NCBI RefSeq assembly: GCF_000368765.1
Contig: NZ_KB849655.1
Coordinates: 1,877,794 to 1,941,793, forward strand
DNA: 64,000 nt
Direction of reading: 5' to 3'
Source of the DNA: Acinetobacter junii CIP 64.5
GTDB taxonomy: Bacteria > Pseudomonadota > Gammaproteobacteria > Pseudomonadales > Moraxellaceae
The notes below the pieces were generated by a model. The model saw nothing but the letters and a program-made list of their open reading frames with translations. It did no database searches and was not told the origin of the DNA. Each line of letters starts with the position of its first letter. Position 1 is the first letter of the stretch. A program made the translations under genes and the position numbers. Positions 22,858 to 34,666 of this stretch are shown one piece after another.

Positions 22858-23862
22858 TTATTTGTAGTTTTCGTCTTGTAAGCCACATTCAAAATTCTTT
22901 GGATTTTCTTTACAACGGAATTGCCATAAAAGCTTCATCATGCGTTTATCGTAAATCCCTTTTGCTGTCAGGTTAATACGTGATTCTCGCATAAGTTTTT
23001 GATAGCCTGGCTTATCAGACTCAGGAACTTCCATCCAATATTTTTGCGGAATATCCGCCTTCATTTTACCAAGGATACCAAATGCACGTGGTAGTTGGCT
23101 TTTAACCCACTCGCGTGACTTTTGACCAAATCCTGCTGGGAATTTATCTGGATGAATAATCAAATTACCTGTCACTTGTAAGATCGGATAATTCACAATT
23201 GCGCCTTTTGTACCCAAACCTTTATGCAATTCCAAAGGTTTAAATGCAGCTGCTGGCGCACCAATAATATCAACCTGACCATTATTAAATTTTGCACCAA
23301 AGTTTGTAATATCTGAACTTACAGCCTGCGCTCCGACTTGTGAAGCCATAATTTTTTGTGCTTCATCATAGTCTAATACCGCAATTTTCTTACCTGCAGC
23401 TTTTGCCACCGTATTGATATTACGATCATTAACAAGTAAATAAGCATCACCGACTGGGATCACACCGACAACTTCATATTTGCCATTGACCATCGATTTT
23501 CCGAACACTGGGCTAGCAAGACCTTGCATCACTTTAACTGCAAGTTTTAAGTCAGTGATTGCGCCAATTGCATCGAGAGAACCTGTAAATTTATTGAATT
23601 GGCGACCACGCATTCCTGTGATACTCACACCATCACATTTTCCAGCTTTAAAGTCTTCAGCAATTACAGCCTCATTGGTGCCAACTTTCAATTCGATATC
23701 AGCGCCCCAAGTCTTTGCAGCGAGCTGATAATCTTTCATAAGTGCGTAAACATCGCCACTTTTACCAACAATATCAAATACACAGATTGTTTGCTTTGCT
23801 TGAGCGCCTGCGGATACGACTGCAACACCTGTTGCAAGCATTAATGTTTTAAACCATTGCAT
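22858..23862 (-). CDS. AdeT-like solute-binding protein, paralogue 1
   Basis: The 334-residue product has a signal peptide (start MQWFKTLMLATGVAVVSAGAQA) then QTICVFDIVGKSGD, the hallmark beginning of the AdeT1/2 family of putative periplasmic solute-binding proteins from Acinetobacter. They were named for a proposed role with an RND-type aminoglycoside pump, which is not well established. The ATG at 23862 has AAAGGA upstream. Two cysteines close the C-terminus (RCKENPKNFEC), probably a disulfide. It is the most divergent of the five tandem copies and has an extended tail. No transporter membrane subunit lies beside the array. Confidence 0.8.
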   Translation of the reverse strand: MQWFKTLMLATGVAVVSAGAQAKQTICVFDIVGKSGDVYALMKDYQLAAKTWGADIELKVGTNEAVIAEDFKAGKCDGVSITGMRGRQFNKFTGSLDAIGAITDLKLAVKVMQGLASPVFGKSMVNGKYEVVGVIPVGDAYLLVNDRNINTVAKAAGKKIAVLDYDEAQKIMASQVGAQAVSSDITNFGAKFNNGQVDIIGAPAAAFKPLELHKGLGTKGAIVNYPILQVTGNLIIHPDKFPAGFGQKSREWVKSQLPRAFGILGKMKADIPQKYWMEVPESDKPGYQKLMRESRINLTAKGIYDKRMMKLLWQFRCKENPKNFECGLQDENYK

Positions 23863-24086
23863 GTTCTTTTTTCCTTTGCATTTTGGTGATTGTTGTGACA
23901 TCACACCCAAAATCGTAGAACCACGTTTAATTCCCTAATGGTATATAAACGAAATCCCTCATCATCAATCGTAAATCTTCCTGATCAAAATATATTTTAA
24001 TCTTCACGATTTCATTTGATTTTTATCTCATTATGATTACGAGATTTTAAAGTAAAGGCTATGACTTAAATGACGATCACAAAAAA

Positions 24087-24116
24087 ACAAAAAGCCTAGA
24101 TAAATCTAGGCTTTAA
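24087..24116 (-). terminator. Terminator of AdeT-like paralogue 2
   Basis: Arms AAAGCCTAGA and TCTAGGCTTT with an A-run at 24083-24093 (U-run on the minus strand), 24 bp after the stop codon. It separates paralogue 1 from the rest of the array. Confidence 0.85.
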
Positions 24117-24139
24117 GTGTCATTTTTGGCAATTACTGA

Positions 24140-25147
24140 TTATTCACCAGGTAATGCACATTCAAAGTTTGATTTGTTCACTGAACAACGAGATTTTTTC
24201 AATACAGACATCATACCTGCATCGTAAATACCACGCTTAGTCAAATCCATACGACCATCACGTAATAATTTTTGATACTTCAATGTATCTTCTGCGCTTA
24301 AGTTCATTTTGTACTTCGCTGGAATTTCAGCTTCGTAACGTTTGATCATTGCGAATGCTTTTGGAAGTTGCTTCACAAAGTAATCACGAGATTTTTGACC
24401 AAAACCAGCAGGGAATTTTTCTGGACGAATAACAAGATCCGCAGTTACTTGTAAAACTGGGAAGTTGAAGATACCACCATTAGTACCTAAACCCTTGCTC
24501 AATTCTAATGGTTTGTATGCATAAGCAGGCGCACCTACCATATCAACTTGACCATTGTTAAATTTAGCAGCGAAGTTAGAAACGTCAGAAAGTACTGCTT
24601 GAGCGCCTACGCGTTGTACCATGATTTTTTGAGCATCATCGTAACCCAATACAGCGAATTTCTTACCAGCAGCTTTTTCAATTGAGTTAATGTTCTTGTC
24701 ACGTACGAAGATATACGCAGCACCCAATGGAGAGATACCCGCTACTTCATATTTGTTACCACCAAGATTAGTCGTCATCTTCGCAGCATTACGAGCATCT
24801 AGAACGTAAGTAATCGCACGTTGAGCAATTTCATTGCTCGGCGCACCACCTAAAGAATCGATAGAACCCGCGAATTTGTTGTATGGGCGAGCACGCATTG
24901 CTGTCATTGCTACAGCAGCACATTTACCAGCCTTGAAATTATTGTCAGCAACTTGCTCATCAGTGATTGCTAGAAGGTTAACGTCAGCACCCCAACCTTT
25001 TGCAGCAAGTGCCCAGTCTTGCATCATTTTGTATGATTCACCTGACTTCCCTAATAAGTCGAATACACACACATCGATTTTTGCTTGAGCAGATGCTGAC
25101 ATGCCCATCATCGCAGTTGCTGCAATAGCTAATGCAATTTTTTTCAT
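24140..25147 (-). CDS. AdeT-like solute-binding protein, paralogue 2
   Basis: This 335-residue paralogue has a clear signal peptide (MKKIALAIAATAMMGMSASA, then QAK) followed by IDVCVFDLLGKSGESYKMM. The start at 25147 is preferred: GAAAGG lies nine bases upstream, while an ATG three codons earlier is too close to it. Middle motifs shared by the family include KCAAVAMTAMRARPYNKFAG and NNGQVDMVGAPAYAYKPLEL. C-terminal cysteines are CSVNKSNFEC. It has its own terminator and a 215 bp upstream gap, so it can be expressed alone. Confidence 0.82.
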   Translation of the reverse strand: MKKIALAIAATAMMGMSASAQAKIDVCVFDLLGKSGESYKMMQDWALAAKGWGADVNLLAITDEQVADNNFKAGKCAAVAMTAMRARPYNKFAGSIDSLGGAPSNEIAQRAITYVLDARNAAKMTTNLGGNKYEVAGISPLGAAYIFVRDKNINSIEKAAGKKFAVLGYDDAQKIMVQRVGAQAVLSDVSNFAAKFNNGQVDMVGAPAYAYKPLELSKGLGTNGGIFNFPVLQVTADLVIRPEKFPAGFGQKSRDYFVKQLPKAFAMIKRYEAEIPAKYKMNLSAEDTLKYQKLLRDGRMDLTKRGIYDAGMMSVLKKSRCSVNKSNFECALPGE

Positions 25148-25362
25148 ATTTTTCATCCTTTCACAAACTTTATGTTTGTCTCCTTGTTCGAAGCAAATAT
25201 TAATCATGTTTTCTGAAAAAAAATAGAGCTTGTACTCTATTTTTATGTCAGGATTGTTTAATATTTGTCCTTTTTTATATCATCCACTTCTTTTATTAGA
25301 CATTTTTGTGATAAGTCAAAAGTTGTACGCTAAGGTTCACGATTTGAAATAACGTAAAACTT

Positions 25363-26364
25363 CTATTCTCCACTCAATGTACATTCAAAGTTTGTACGTT
25401 CAACAGTACAACGTGCACGTTTGAGTACGTTCATCATAGTAGCATCGTAAACGCCTTGTTTTGTTAGATTCATACGCCCTTCTCGTAACATTTTTTGATA
25501 GCGTACTTTGTCTTCATTCGATAGGTTAATTTTTCGGGCATTCATGCCTGATTCTAAACGTTGCACCATGGCAAAGTTACTTGGAAGTTTATTGATGAAC
25601 CATTGTCTCGATTGAGTACCAAAATTTGCAGGAAATTTACCTGGACGAATAATCAGATCACCTGTGATATTCACAACAGGAAAATTAAACAAAGCACCAT
25701 TTGCCAATCCTTTGCTAATTTCCAAAGGTTTATAGGCATATGCTGGTGCAGCAATTACATCGACCTGACCGCTGTTAAATTTTTTCACAAAATCAGAAAT
25801 ATCGGATGGCACAGCAATCAGATCTAAGCTTTCAACAATTATTTTTTGTGCCTGATCGTAATGCAAATAAGCGAATTTTTTTCCTTTCGCTTTTTCTATC
25901 GTATCAATTCGTTTATCCCGCACAAAAATATAGGCAAGACCGACTTCAATGATTCCCGCAACTTCGTATTTTTCTCCATTGACGGTTGCAGTCAGACGGC
26001 TTTTATTACGTTTGTCGAGCACATAACTAATTGCTTTTTGCGCAATTGCATTACTCGTTACTGCACCCACAGCATCAATCGAACCAGCGAATTTGTTATA
26101 TTTACGCGCACGCATTGAGGTCATGTAAACCCCATCACACTTACCAGCATCAAAGTCTTGTTCAGCTTTTTGTTCATCTTGATAAGCAATTAACTCAACG
26201 TCACCCTGCCAAGTTTTTGATGCAAGCTTCCACTCTTCAATCAGTTTATATGACTCCCCAGCCTTGCCTAACAAATCGAATACACAAATTTCTTGTTTTG
26301 CCTGCACAGAAGTGGTCATGGCAAAAAGCGTTGCAGCGCTCAGTGCCCAAAGTCCTTTTTTCAT
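25363..26364 (-). CDS. AdeT-like solute-binding protein, paralogue 3
   Basis: This intact 333-residue paralogue starts MKKGLWALSAATLFAMTTSV, then QAKQEICVFDLLGKAGESYK. The start codon is followed by six A residues (ATGAAAAAAGG), which keeps the frame; compare the next copy upstream, which has five. The C-terminus RARCTVERTNFEC is shared almost exactly with copies 4 and 5, so these three are the closest relatives in the array. Periplasmic location is expected from the signal peptide. Confidence 0.82.
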   Translation of the reverse strand: MKKGLWALSAATLFAMTTSVQAKQEICVFDLLGKAGESYKLIEEWKLASKTWQGDVELIAYQDEQKAEQDFDAGKCDGVYMTSMRARKYNKFAGSIDAVGAVTSNAIAQKAISYVLDKRNKSRLTATVNGEKYEVAGIIEVGLAYIFVRDKRIDTIEKAKGKKFAYLHYDQAQKIIVESLDLIAVPSDISDFVKKFNSGQVDVIAAPAYAYKPLEISKGLANGALFNFPVVNITGDLIIRPGKFPANFGTQSRQWFINKLPSNFAMVQRLESGMNARKINLSNEDKVRYQKMLREGRMNLTKQGVYDATMMNVLKRARCTVERTNFECTLSGE

Positions 26365-26586
26365 CTTGTTTTCCCTTAATTGCTGTTTTTGCATATTTTT
26401 CCACCAGCTAAGGACAAATATAGTCAGGTTTTATTTAAAAGCCTAGTCCTTTTGTCTACATATGTCGGGTTTTTCAGATATTTAACTATCCTGATCACAC
26501 TTTCTAAAGAGTCAATTGACGATGTCTCATAGCAAAGCATTTGATTGAAATATTTGGACTAATCAGAACTAGGATCAGGATATTTA

Positions 26587-27593
26587 CTATTCACCACCTA
26601 AGGAGCATTCAAAGTTTGTGCGTTCTACCGTACAACGTGCGCGTTTCAGAACACTCATCATAATCGGATCGTATACACCTTGTTTCGTCACATTAATACG
26701 TTCGTCTCTTAGTATTCGTTGATAGCGAACCTCATTTTCTTTACCTAAGCTCAATTTATATTTCGCGGGTATAGAGTCTTCTAGGCGTTTAACCATCGTA
26801 AAGCTTTTCGGTAGCTGCTTAACAAACCATTCCCGTGACTTTAATCCAAAATTAACAGGAAACTGTTCAGGACGAATAATTAAATCTCCTGTGATATTTA
26901 CAACTGGGAAGGTAAACATGGCTCCCGACTTTGCAATCCCTTTTTCAATCTCGAGTGGCTTATAGGCGTACGCAGGTGCAGCAATCACATCAACCTGCTT
27001 GCTATTGAATTTTTTTACAAAATCAGAGATTTCTGAAGGTACTGAAATCATTTGTAAACTATCTACTACTGCTTTTTGAGCTATATCGTAGTGAAGATAT
27101 GCAAACTTTTTTCCTTTGGCTTTTTGGATCGTATTTAAATTTTTATCTTGTACAAAAACATAAGCCAAACCAAATTGTAAAATGCCAGCAACTTCGTAGT
27201 TTTGATCATCAACTTTTGCCAGTAATCGGTGCTTATTGCGTTTATCTAAAGCAAAACTAATCGCCTTTTGTGCTACATCATTACTGGTCACACCACCAAT
27301 CGCATCAATCGAACCTACAAAACCATTGTATTTGCGGGCCCGCATAGAGGTCATATACACACCTTCACAGATTCCTGACTCGAAGTCTTTTTGTGCCTTC
27401 GCCTCATCCTGATATGGGATCAATTGAATTTCAGCTTGCCAATTTTTAGCCGTGACAGCCCATTCTTGCGTCACTCCAAATGTTTCACCTGCTTTTCCTA
27501 ATAAATCAAATACACATACTTTTTGTTTTGCTTGAACAGTCGTTGCAAACCCCATCAATGTTAAGATTGATAAAGCAAATAGCCCTTTTTCAT
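26587..27593 (-). pseudogene. AdeT-like paralogue 4, frameshifted at the start codon
   Basis: The body encodes a full AdeT-like protein (KGLFALSILTLMGFATTVQA signal, VCVFDLLGKAGETFG, ending CTVERTNFECSLGGE). The expected ATG at 27591-27593, with AGGGGG just upstream, is followed by only five A residues instead of six, so translation from it hits a stop after about ten codons. The intact frame can be entered only from a GTG at 27624 with no good ribosome site, adding residues rich in Phe and Tyr before the signal. I read it as a one-base deletion in a slippery A-tract. Expression by ribosomal or polymerase slippage is possible, so loss may not be complete. Confidence 0.75.
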
Positions 27594-27641
27594 TTTTCCC
27601 CCTATAAAAAAAATAAAAACACACTTTAATAAAACAAAAAA

Positions 27642-28647
27642 TTATTCACCACCAAGACTGCATTCAAAGTTTGTGCGTTCAACCGTGCAACGTGCACGTT
27701 TTAAAACACTCATCATGGTTGAATCATAAATATCACGCTTGGTTAAACTGATTCGTGCTTCACGTAGAATTTGTTGATAACGGGTTTTATCTTCCTGACT
27801 TAAATTAATTTTGTATTTTGCAGGTAAATCCGCTTCCATGCGTTGTATCAAGGTGAAATTACTTTTTAAGCGTCCAAGAAACCAATCTCGTGAGTTTTGT
27901 CCAAAATTACTCGAAAATTTTTCAGGACGAATAATCAGATCCATTGTCATATTTACAGCTGGAAAGGTAATGATTGCTCCATCCTCTCCAAGCCCCTTAT
28001 ATAGCTCTAGAGGCTTATATGCGTAGGCTGGTGCTGCCATGATGTCAGCTTGACCACTATTAAATTTCTTTGCGATATCCGAAATATCTGACAATACTGC
28101 TTGCCCACCTAGACTTCGAACAACAATTTTTTGTGCTTCGTCATATCCTAGCACCGCAAATTTTTTCCCTTTGATTTTCTCAATGGTGTTGATCTTTTTA
28201 TCTCGGACGAAGATATATGCCAAACCAATTTCTGATGTACCTGCAACTTCATAGCTCTGATTTCCGTCCCTACTTACCAAACGGCGCTGATTACGTTTAT
28301 CTAAGGCAAAGCTGATTGCTTTTTGGGCTATTGCATAGGTTGGAACTGCACCAATTGCATCAACAGACCCAGCAAATTTATTGTAAGTTCGCGCGCGCAT
28401 AGAAGTCATATACACGCCATCACATTTCCCTTGTTGAAAATCCTTTTCAGCCTGAGCTTCATTTTGGTAACTGATCAGATCAATATCACCACGCCAAACT
28501 TTTGCAGCTAACGCCCACTATTCAATCATTTTGTAAGCCTCTCCTGACTTACCTAATAGATCAAATACACAAACTTTTGCCGCATTTGATGATGTCTTTA
28601 CCCCCAAAAATTAACATTGCCCCCAATGCCAAAATTCCCTTATTCAT
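27642..28647 (-). pseudogene. AdeT-like paralogue 5, broken by a frameshift and a stop
   Basis: The start ATG at 28645-28647 begins MNKGILALGAMLIF, then an extra base in the T5G5 tract at 28601-28610 shifts the frame inside the signal peptide. After the shift the family sequence resumes (VCVFDLLGKSGEAYKMIE) until an in-frame TAG at 28518-28520, where the other copies have Asp, Glu or Gln-type residues before WAL. The rest is open from 28415 and ends CTVERTNFECSLGGE. The remaining frame lacks signal peptide and first strand, so it is not a functional periplasmic protein. Only 48 bp separate it from copy 4. Confidence 0.9.
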
Positions 28648-28858
28648 CCTGAATTCCTGTCGTATAGTTTTGGTCTTGTTACTTATTTTTTCATCTAAAC
28701 TAAATAATATTCTGATTTTAAACACAGAAGTAGAGTTTTTACTCTATTTTTATCATCTAAATGCATTTGATTTCAGCTTTGCATAAATTCATATAAAAAT
28801 TTGCAATCGCTTCGGATCACCTTAAAATGCGGCTATCTATTCGCTATTTTGCATACTC

Positions 28859-30787
28859 ATGATCCAATTTGACCAAGTTTCTTTACGCCGTGGTGGGCGC
28901 GTTCTCTTCCAAAAAGCATCTATGCAACTTCATCCAGGCTGGAAAATTGGTCTCACAGGCGTAAATGGCGCAGGAAAATCTACGTTATTTGCAGCACTTT
29001 TAGGTGATTTAGTCGCTGATGAGGGAAATCTAAGTCGTCCGTCTGTTTGGACAGTGGCTCATATGGCACAAGAAATTAAAGCCTTAGATATTCCTGCCAT
29101 CGACTTCGTACTTTCAGGTGACGAAGAGTATTGGACGATTCAAGAAAAACTCGCGCATCCTGATCATTTAAGTAATGAGGATTTGGCACAGCTTCATGGT
29201 CGTTTTGATGAAATTCATGGTTATGCTGCCCCTGCTAAAGCAGCACAACTGATGGCTGGACTAGGCTTTTTAGATCATCAAATTCGATTAAATGTAGCCA
29301 GCTTTTCAGGTGGATGGCGCATGCGACTTAATCTTGCTAGAACACTGATGAGTCGTTCAGATTTATTATTATTAGATGAACCAACCAACCATTTAGATTT
29401 AGATGCAATTTTATGGCTTGAGGACTGGCTTAAAGCTTATGAGGGTACTCTGGTTTTAATCTCACACGATCGTGATTTCTTGGATGCAGTGACTGATCAT
29501 ATTCTGCATATCGAAAACCAAGAATTAACCTTGTATACAGGAAATTACTCAACATTTGAGACCACACGAAGCGAACGTTTAGCACAACAACAACAAGCTT
29601 TTGAGAAGCAACAAGAAACACGTGCTCATTTACAGAAATTTATTGATCGTTTCAAAGCAAAAGCCACCAAAGCCCGCCAAGCCCAAAGTCGGATTAAACA
29701 ATTAGAACGTATGCAGCAATTAGCACCTGCACATGTGGATACACCTTTCACCTTTAGCTTCCGTGAACCTACCAAAATGAGTTCCCCATTACTCAGTCTT
29801 GATGGTGCAACGATCGGTTACGGTGACAAAGTCATCGCTGAAAAAATTCGTTTGCAGATTACGCCAAGCTCTCGAATAGGCTTACTCGGAATGAATGGCG
29901 CAGGTAAATCCACTCTAATCAAAACCTTGGTTGGTGACTTGCCACTATTAGCTGGAGAGCGTAAAGCTTCTGAACTTCTTAATATCGGTTATTTTGCTCA
30001 GCATCAAATGGATGCTTTAGACGCGCATGCAAGCCCAATGCTTCAACTGGCACGTATCGCAGATAAACAAATCAGTGAAGCATCTTTACGCTCTTTCTTG
30101 GGTGGCTTTGGCTTCAGTGGTGAACGCATGGACACACCATGTGAGAGCTTCTCTGGTGGAGAACGTGCTCGTCTGGCTTTAGCTTTAATTGTTTGGCAAC
30201 GTCCTAATGTACTGATTCTAGATGAACCGACTAACCATTTAGATTTAGATATGCGCCACGCTTTGACCATGGCATTGCAAGATTTTGAGGGTGCAGTGGT
30301 CTTGGTTTCGCATGAACGTCAATTGATTGCAAGTGTGTGCGATGATTTGTTACTTGTTCATGCAGGAAAATGCACAGAGTTTGAAGGTGATCTTCAGGAC
30401 TATGCAAAATGGTTACGTGAAGCGCGCCAACAACAAATAAATGCACAGAGTGCTTCACAACAAGAGAGCCATTCATCTCAAGTTGCTGCTCCTAAAGTTG
30501 ATAAAGAAGCTCAACGTAAAGAAGCTGCTCGCCGTCGTGAACTGACTCGACCTATCCGAAAAGACATGGAAAAAGTCGAATCACAGATTGGTAAAATTCA
30601 ACCACGACTCATTGAGATCGAAGAACTTCTAGGCGACACGACACTTTATGAAGCAAATCGCAAAAACGATCTTATGAAGCTCATGAATGAACAAAATGAA
30701 CTCAAAGCCAAATTGGAAAATTTTGAAGAGCAATTATTAGAATTCATGATGAGTTTAGAGGAACTTGAAGGCTCATTTGAAAACTAA
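28859..30787 (+). CDS. yheS: ABC-F ATPase, YheS-like
   Basis: The 642-residue product has two ABC ATPase domains and no membrane segments, the ABC-F layout of ribosome-associated ATPases. Walker A motifs are GVNGAGKST near residue 34 and GMNGAGKST near 343; both Walker B regions read LLLDEPTNHLDLD/LILDEPTNHLDLD. The linker FKAKATKARQAQSRIKQLE matches YheS, and a coiled-coil C-terminal arm (about 545-640) is present. It probably acts on ribosome E-site function. Its start has no strong Shine-Dalgarno. Confidence 0.9.
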   Translation: MIQFDQVSLRRGGRVLFQKASMQLHPGWKIGLTGVNGAGKSTLFAALLGDLVADEGNLSRPSVWTVAHMAQEIKALDIPAIDFVLSGDEEYWTIQEKLAHPDHLSNEDLAQLHGRFDEIHGYAAPAKAAQLMAGLGFLDHQIRLNVASFSGGWRMRLNLARTLMSRSDLLLLDEPTNHLDLDAILWLEDWLKAYEGTLVLISHDRDFLDAVTDHILHIENQELTLYTGNYSTFETTRSERLAQQQQAFEKQQETRAHLQKFIDRFKAKATKARQAQSRIKQLERMQQLAPAHVDTPFTFSFREPTKMSSPLLSLDGATIGYGDKVIAEKIRLQITPSSRIGLLGMNGAGKSTLIKTLVGDLPLLAGERKASELLNIGYFAQHQMDALDAHASPMLQLARIADKQISEASLRSFLGGFGFSGERMDTPCESFSGGERARLALALIVWQRPNVLILDEPTNHLDLDMRHALTMALQDFEGAVVLVSHERQLIASVCDDLLLVHAGKCTEFEGDLQDYAKWLREARQQQINAQSASQQESHSSQVAAPKVDKEAQRKEAARRRELTRPIRKDMEKVESQIGKIQPRLIEIEELLGDTTLYEANRKNDLMKLMNEQNELKAKLENFEEQLLEFMMSLEELEGSFEN

Positions 30788-30796
30788 GTAACATCC

Positions 30797-30829
30797 CCTA
30801 ACCACACCAAATGTGTGGTTAGGTTTTTT
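30797..30829 (+). terminator. yheS terminator
   Basis: Arms CCTAACCACAC and GTGTGGTTAGG are followed by TTTTTT, 10 bp after the yheS stop. The rest of the 305 bp gap to dedA holds the dedA promoter and otherwise nothing recognised. Confidence 0.9.
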
Positions 30830-31011
30830 CAATTTAATCAATACAAGAAAAATAGAAACTCAAACTCAATTACATCGATAATCCACATTTAAATACCATG
30901 TTTTTTCTATCTACTCAGTTAAATTAAAAAATGGAAATTTCCTCAAAAATTGAGCTTTGTGTTTAGGCTCGATATACTCAGCTCCCATCATTCTAAAGTT
31001 GTGACTTTCGA

Positions 31012-31042
31012 TTGACGTTTAAAACGTCTACTTTCTTAATAT
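31012..31042 (+). promoter_or_regulatory. Candidate dedA promoter with overlapping palindrome
   Basis: TTGACG (31012-31017) and TAATAT (31037-31042), 19 bp apart (TTAATA would give 18), form a candidate promoter. The -35 overlaps a perfect odd palindrome GACGTTTAAAACGTC at 31014-31028 that could be an operator. Confidence 0.45.
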
Positions 31043-31092
31043 TTTTTGTACTTCAATTTGGTAAGTACCCGATTTGGACTCATACAAACTGA

Positions 31093-31650
31093 ATGAATTC
31101 TTTAGATTTTATTTTTAATTTTGAACATTTTCTTCCAATCTTGATCCAAGAATATGGCGTTTGGATCTACGCTATTCTTTTTTTAATTATATTTGCAGAA
31201 ACCGCTTTTGTTTTTATGTTCTTCCTCCCTGGTGATAGTTTATTACTCACTGTTGGTGCACTCTGCTCAGTCATTGAAATGATGCATCTTGGCTATATGA
31301 TTAGTTTATTGTTTGTGGCTGCAACATTGGGCTATATGGTGAATTATCATATTGGTCGTCATTTTGGTGATCGCATTTTTAAAATGGATTCACGCTTTAT
31401 CAAACAAGAATATTTAAGAAAGACTAATACATTCTTCCTAACTCATGGTGGTAAAACGATTCTTCTCGCACGTTTTATTCCTTTTGCGCGCTCTTTTGCC
31501 CCTTTAGCAGCGGGCTCTGGCAACATGAATTATATGCGTTTCGTAGTCTATAACATTTTAGGCGCATTGTTATGGATCAGTGTTTTAGTCACCGCTGGAT
31601 ATTTATTTGGTCATGCCCTAATTCAGATGAATGATTTGGTTGACCAATAG
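31093..31650 (+). CDS. DedA-family membrane protein
   Basis: The 185-residue product is a DedA protein (SNARE-associated/VTT domain). It has the conserved re-entrant region FAETAFVFMFFLPGDSLLLTVG near residues 35-58 (shown in part) and the GGKTILLARFIPFARSFAPLAAGSGNM motif around 115-140 with the essential Arg and Gly residues. About four membrane spans are seen. The family includes undecaprenyl-phosphate or phosphatidylethanolamine flippases needed for envelope maintenance; which one this is cannot be told. It is followed by a parS-like site and a shared terminator. Confidence 0.88.
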   Translation: MNSLDFIFNFEHFLPILIQEYGVWIYAILFLIIFAETAFVFMFFLPGDSLLLTVGALCSVIEMMHLGYMISLLFVAATLGYMVNYHIGRHFGDRIFKMDSRFIKQEYLRKTNTFFLTHGGKTILLARFIPFARSFAPLAAGSGNMNYMRFVVYNILGALLWISVLVTAGYLFGHALIQMNDLVDQ

Positions 31651-31654
31651 CAAA

Positions 31655-31670
31655 GGTTCCACGTGGAACA
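31655..31670. other. parS: parS-like site 1
   Basis: GGTTCCACGTGGAACA matches the ParB-binding palindrome (consensus TGTTTCACGTGAAACA, with the TTCCACGTGGAA form seen in Pseudomonas) except at the first base. It is intergenic, about 6.8 kb left of oriC. Confidence 0.8.
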
Positions 31671-31710
31671 AAAAAGAGCTTAAAACCAGTTTAGTTTTAA
31701 GCTCTATTTC
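31670..31710. terminator. Bidirectional terminator, dedA / cytochrome b562
   Basis: Arms AGAGCTTAAAAC (31675-31686) and GTTTTAAGCTCT (31694-31705) make a 12-bp stem between convergent genes. Confidence 0.8.
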
Positions 31711-31737
31711 ATAATGATCTTAAAGTTAATCTAAGTA

Positions 31738-32127
31738 TCATTTAAATTGTTGGTGATACTCATTGCGCAATTTAACCAACTCTAGTGCCTGTACTTTGGC
31801 TTGTTCGAGCTGCCCCTTTTCAACCAAAGCATTGACTGAATCAATTTGAGCTAACAATAGATCTAAGCCATGTTGATATGCTTTAAGCTGTTCATCATCT
31901 TTAGACACACCATCAAGCTTATGCGGTGAAGAAGCCTTTGATGCAACAGCTGCTTTGCGCATAAGCATCAATTGTTTCTTCGCTTCTGCTAAATCCTGAG
32001 TTTGAGCAAAAGCCGTCATACTTTTAGCCAATACTCGCATATCTGTTTCAAGTTGATGAGCAGATACACCTTGATTGAACATCAACACACTTGCAAATAA
32101 AGTAGCTAAGCAAAATCCTTTTTTCAT
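31738..32127 (-). CDS. cybC: Cytochrome b562-family periplasmic protein
   Basis: The 129-residue product has a signal peptide ending VSA (about residue 23) and then a four-helix sequence matching cytochrome b562. The heme ligands are visible: Met in LETDMRVLAK near the mature N-terminus and His in LRNEYHQQFK at the C-terminus. The SPHKLDGVSKDDEQLKAYQHG segment corresponds to the helix 2-3 loop of the E. coli protein. Soluble periplasmic electron carrier, physiological partner unknown. It lacks a CxxCH motif, so heme is noncovalent. It lies 21 bp after gyrB, likely on the same transcript. Confidence 0.85.
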   Translation of the reverse strand: MKKGFCLATLFASVLMFNQGVSAHQLETDMRVLAKSMTAFAQTQDLAEAKKQLMLMRKAAVASKASSPHKLDGVSKDDEQLKAYQHGLDLLLAQIDSVNALVEKGQLEQAKVQALELVKLRNEYHQQFK

Positions 32128-32148
32128 TAAAAATATCCTTTTTAGCGC

Positions 32149-34626
<2,478 letters not shown>

Positions 34627-34666
34627 CTAGTTAATATCGAATCTATCCAAAAATGAGGAAATAAAA

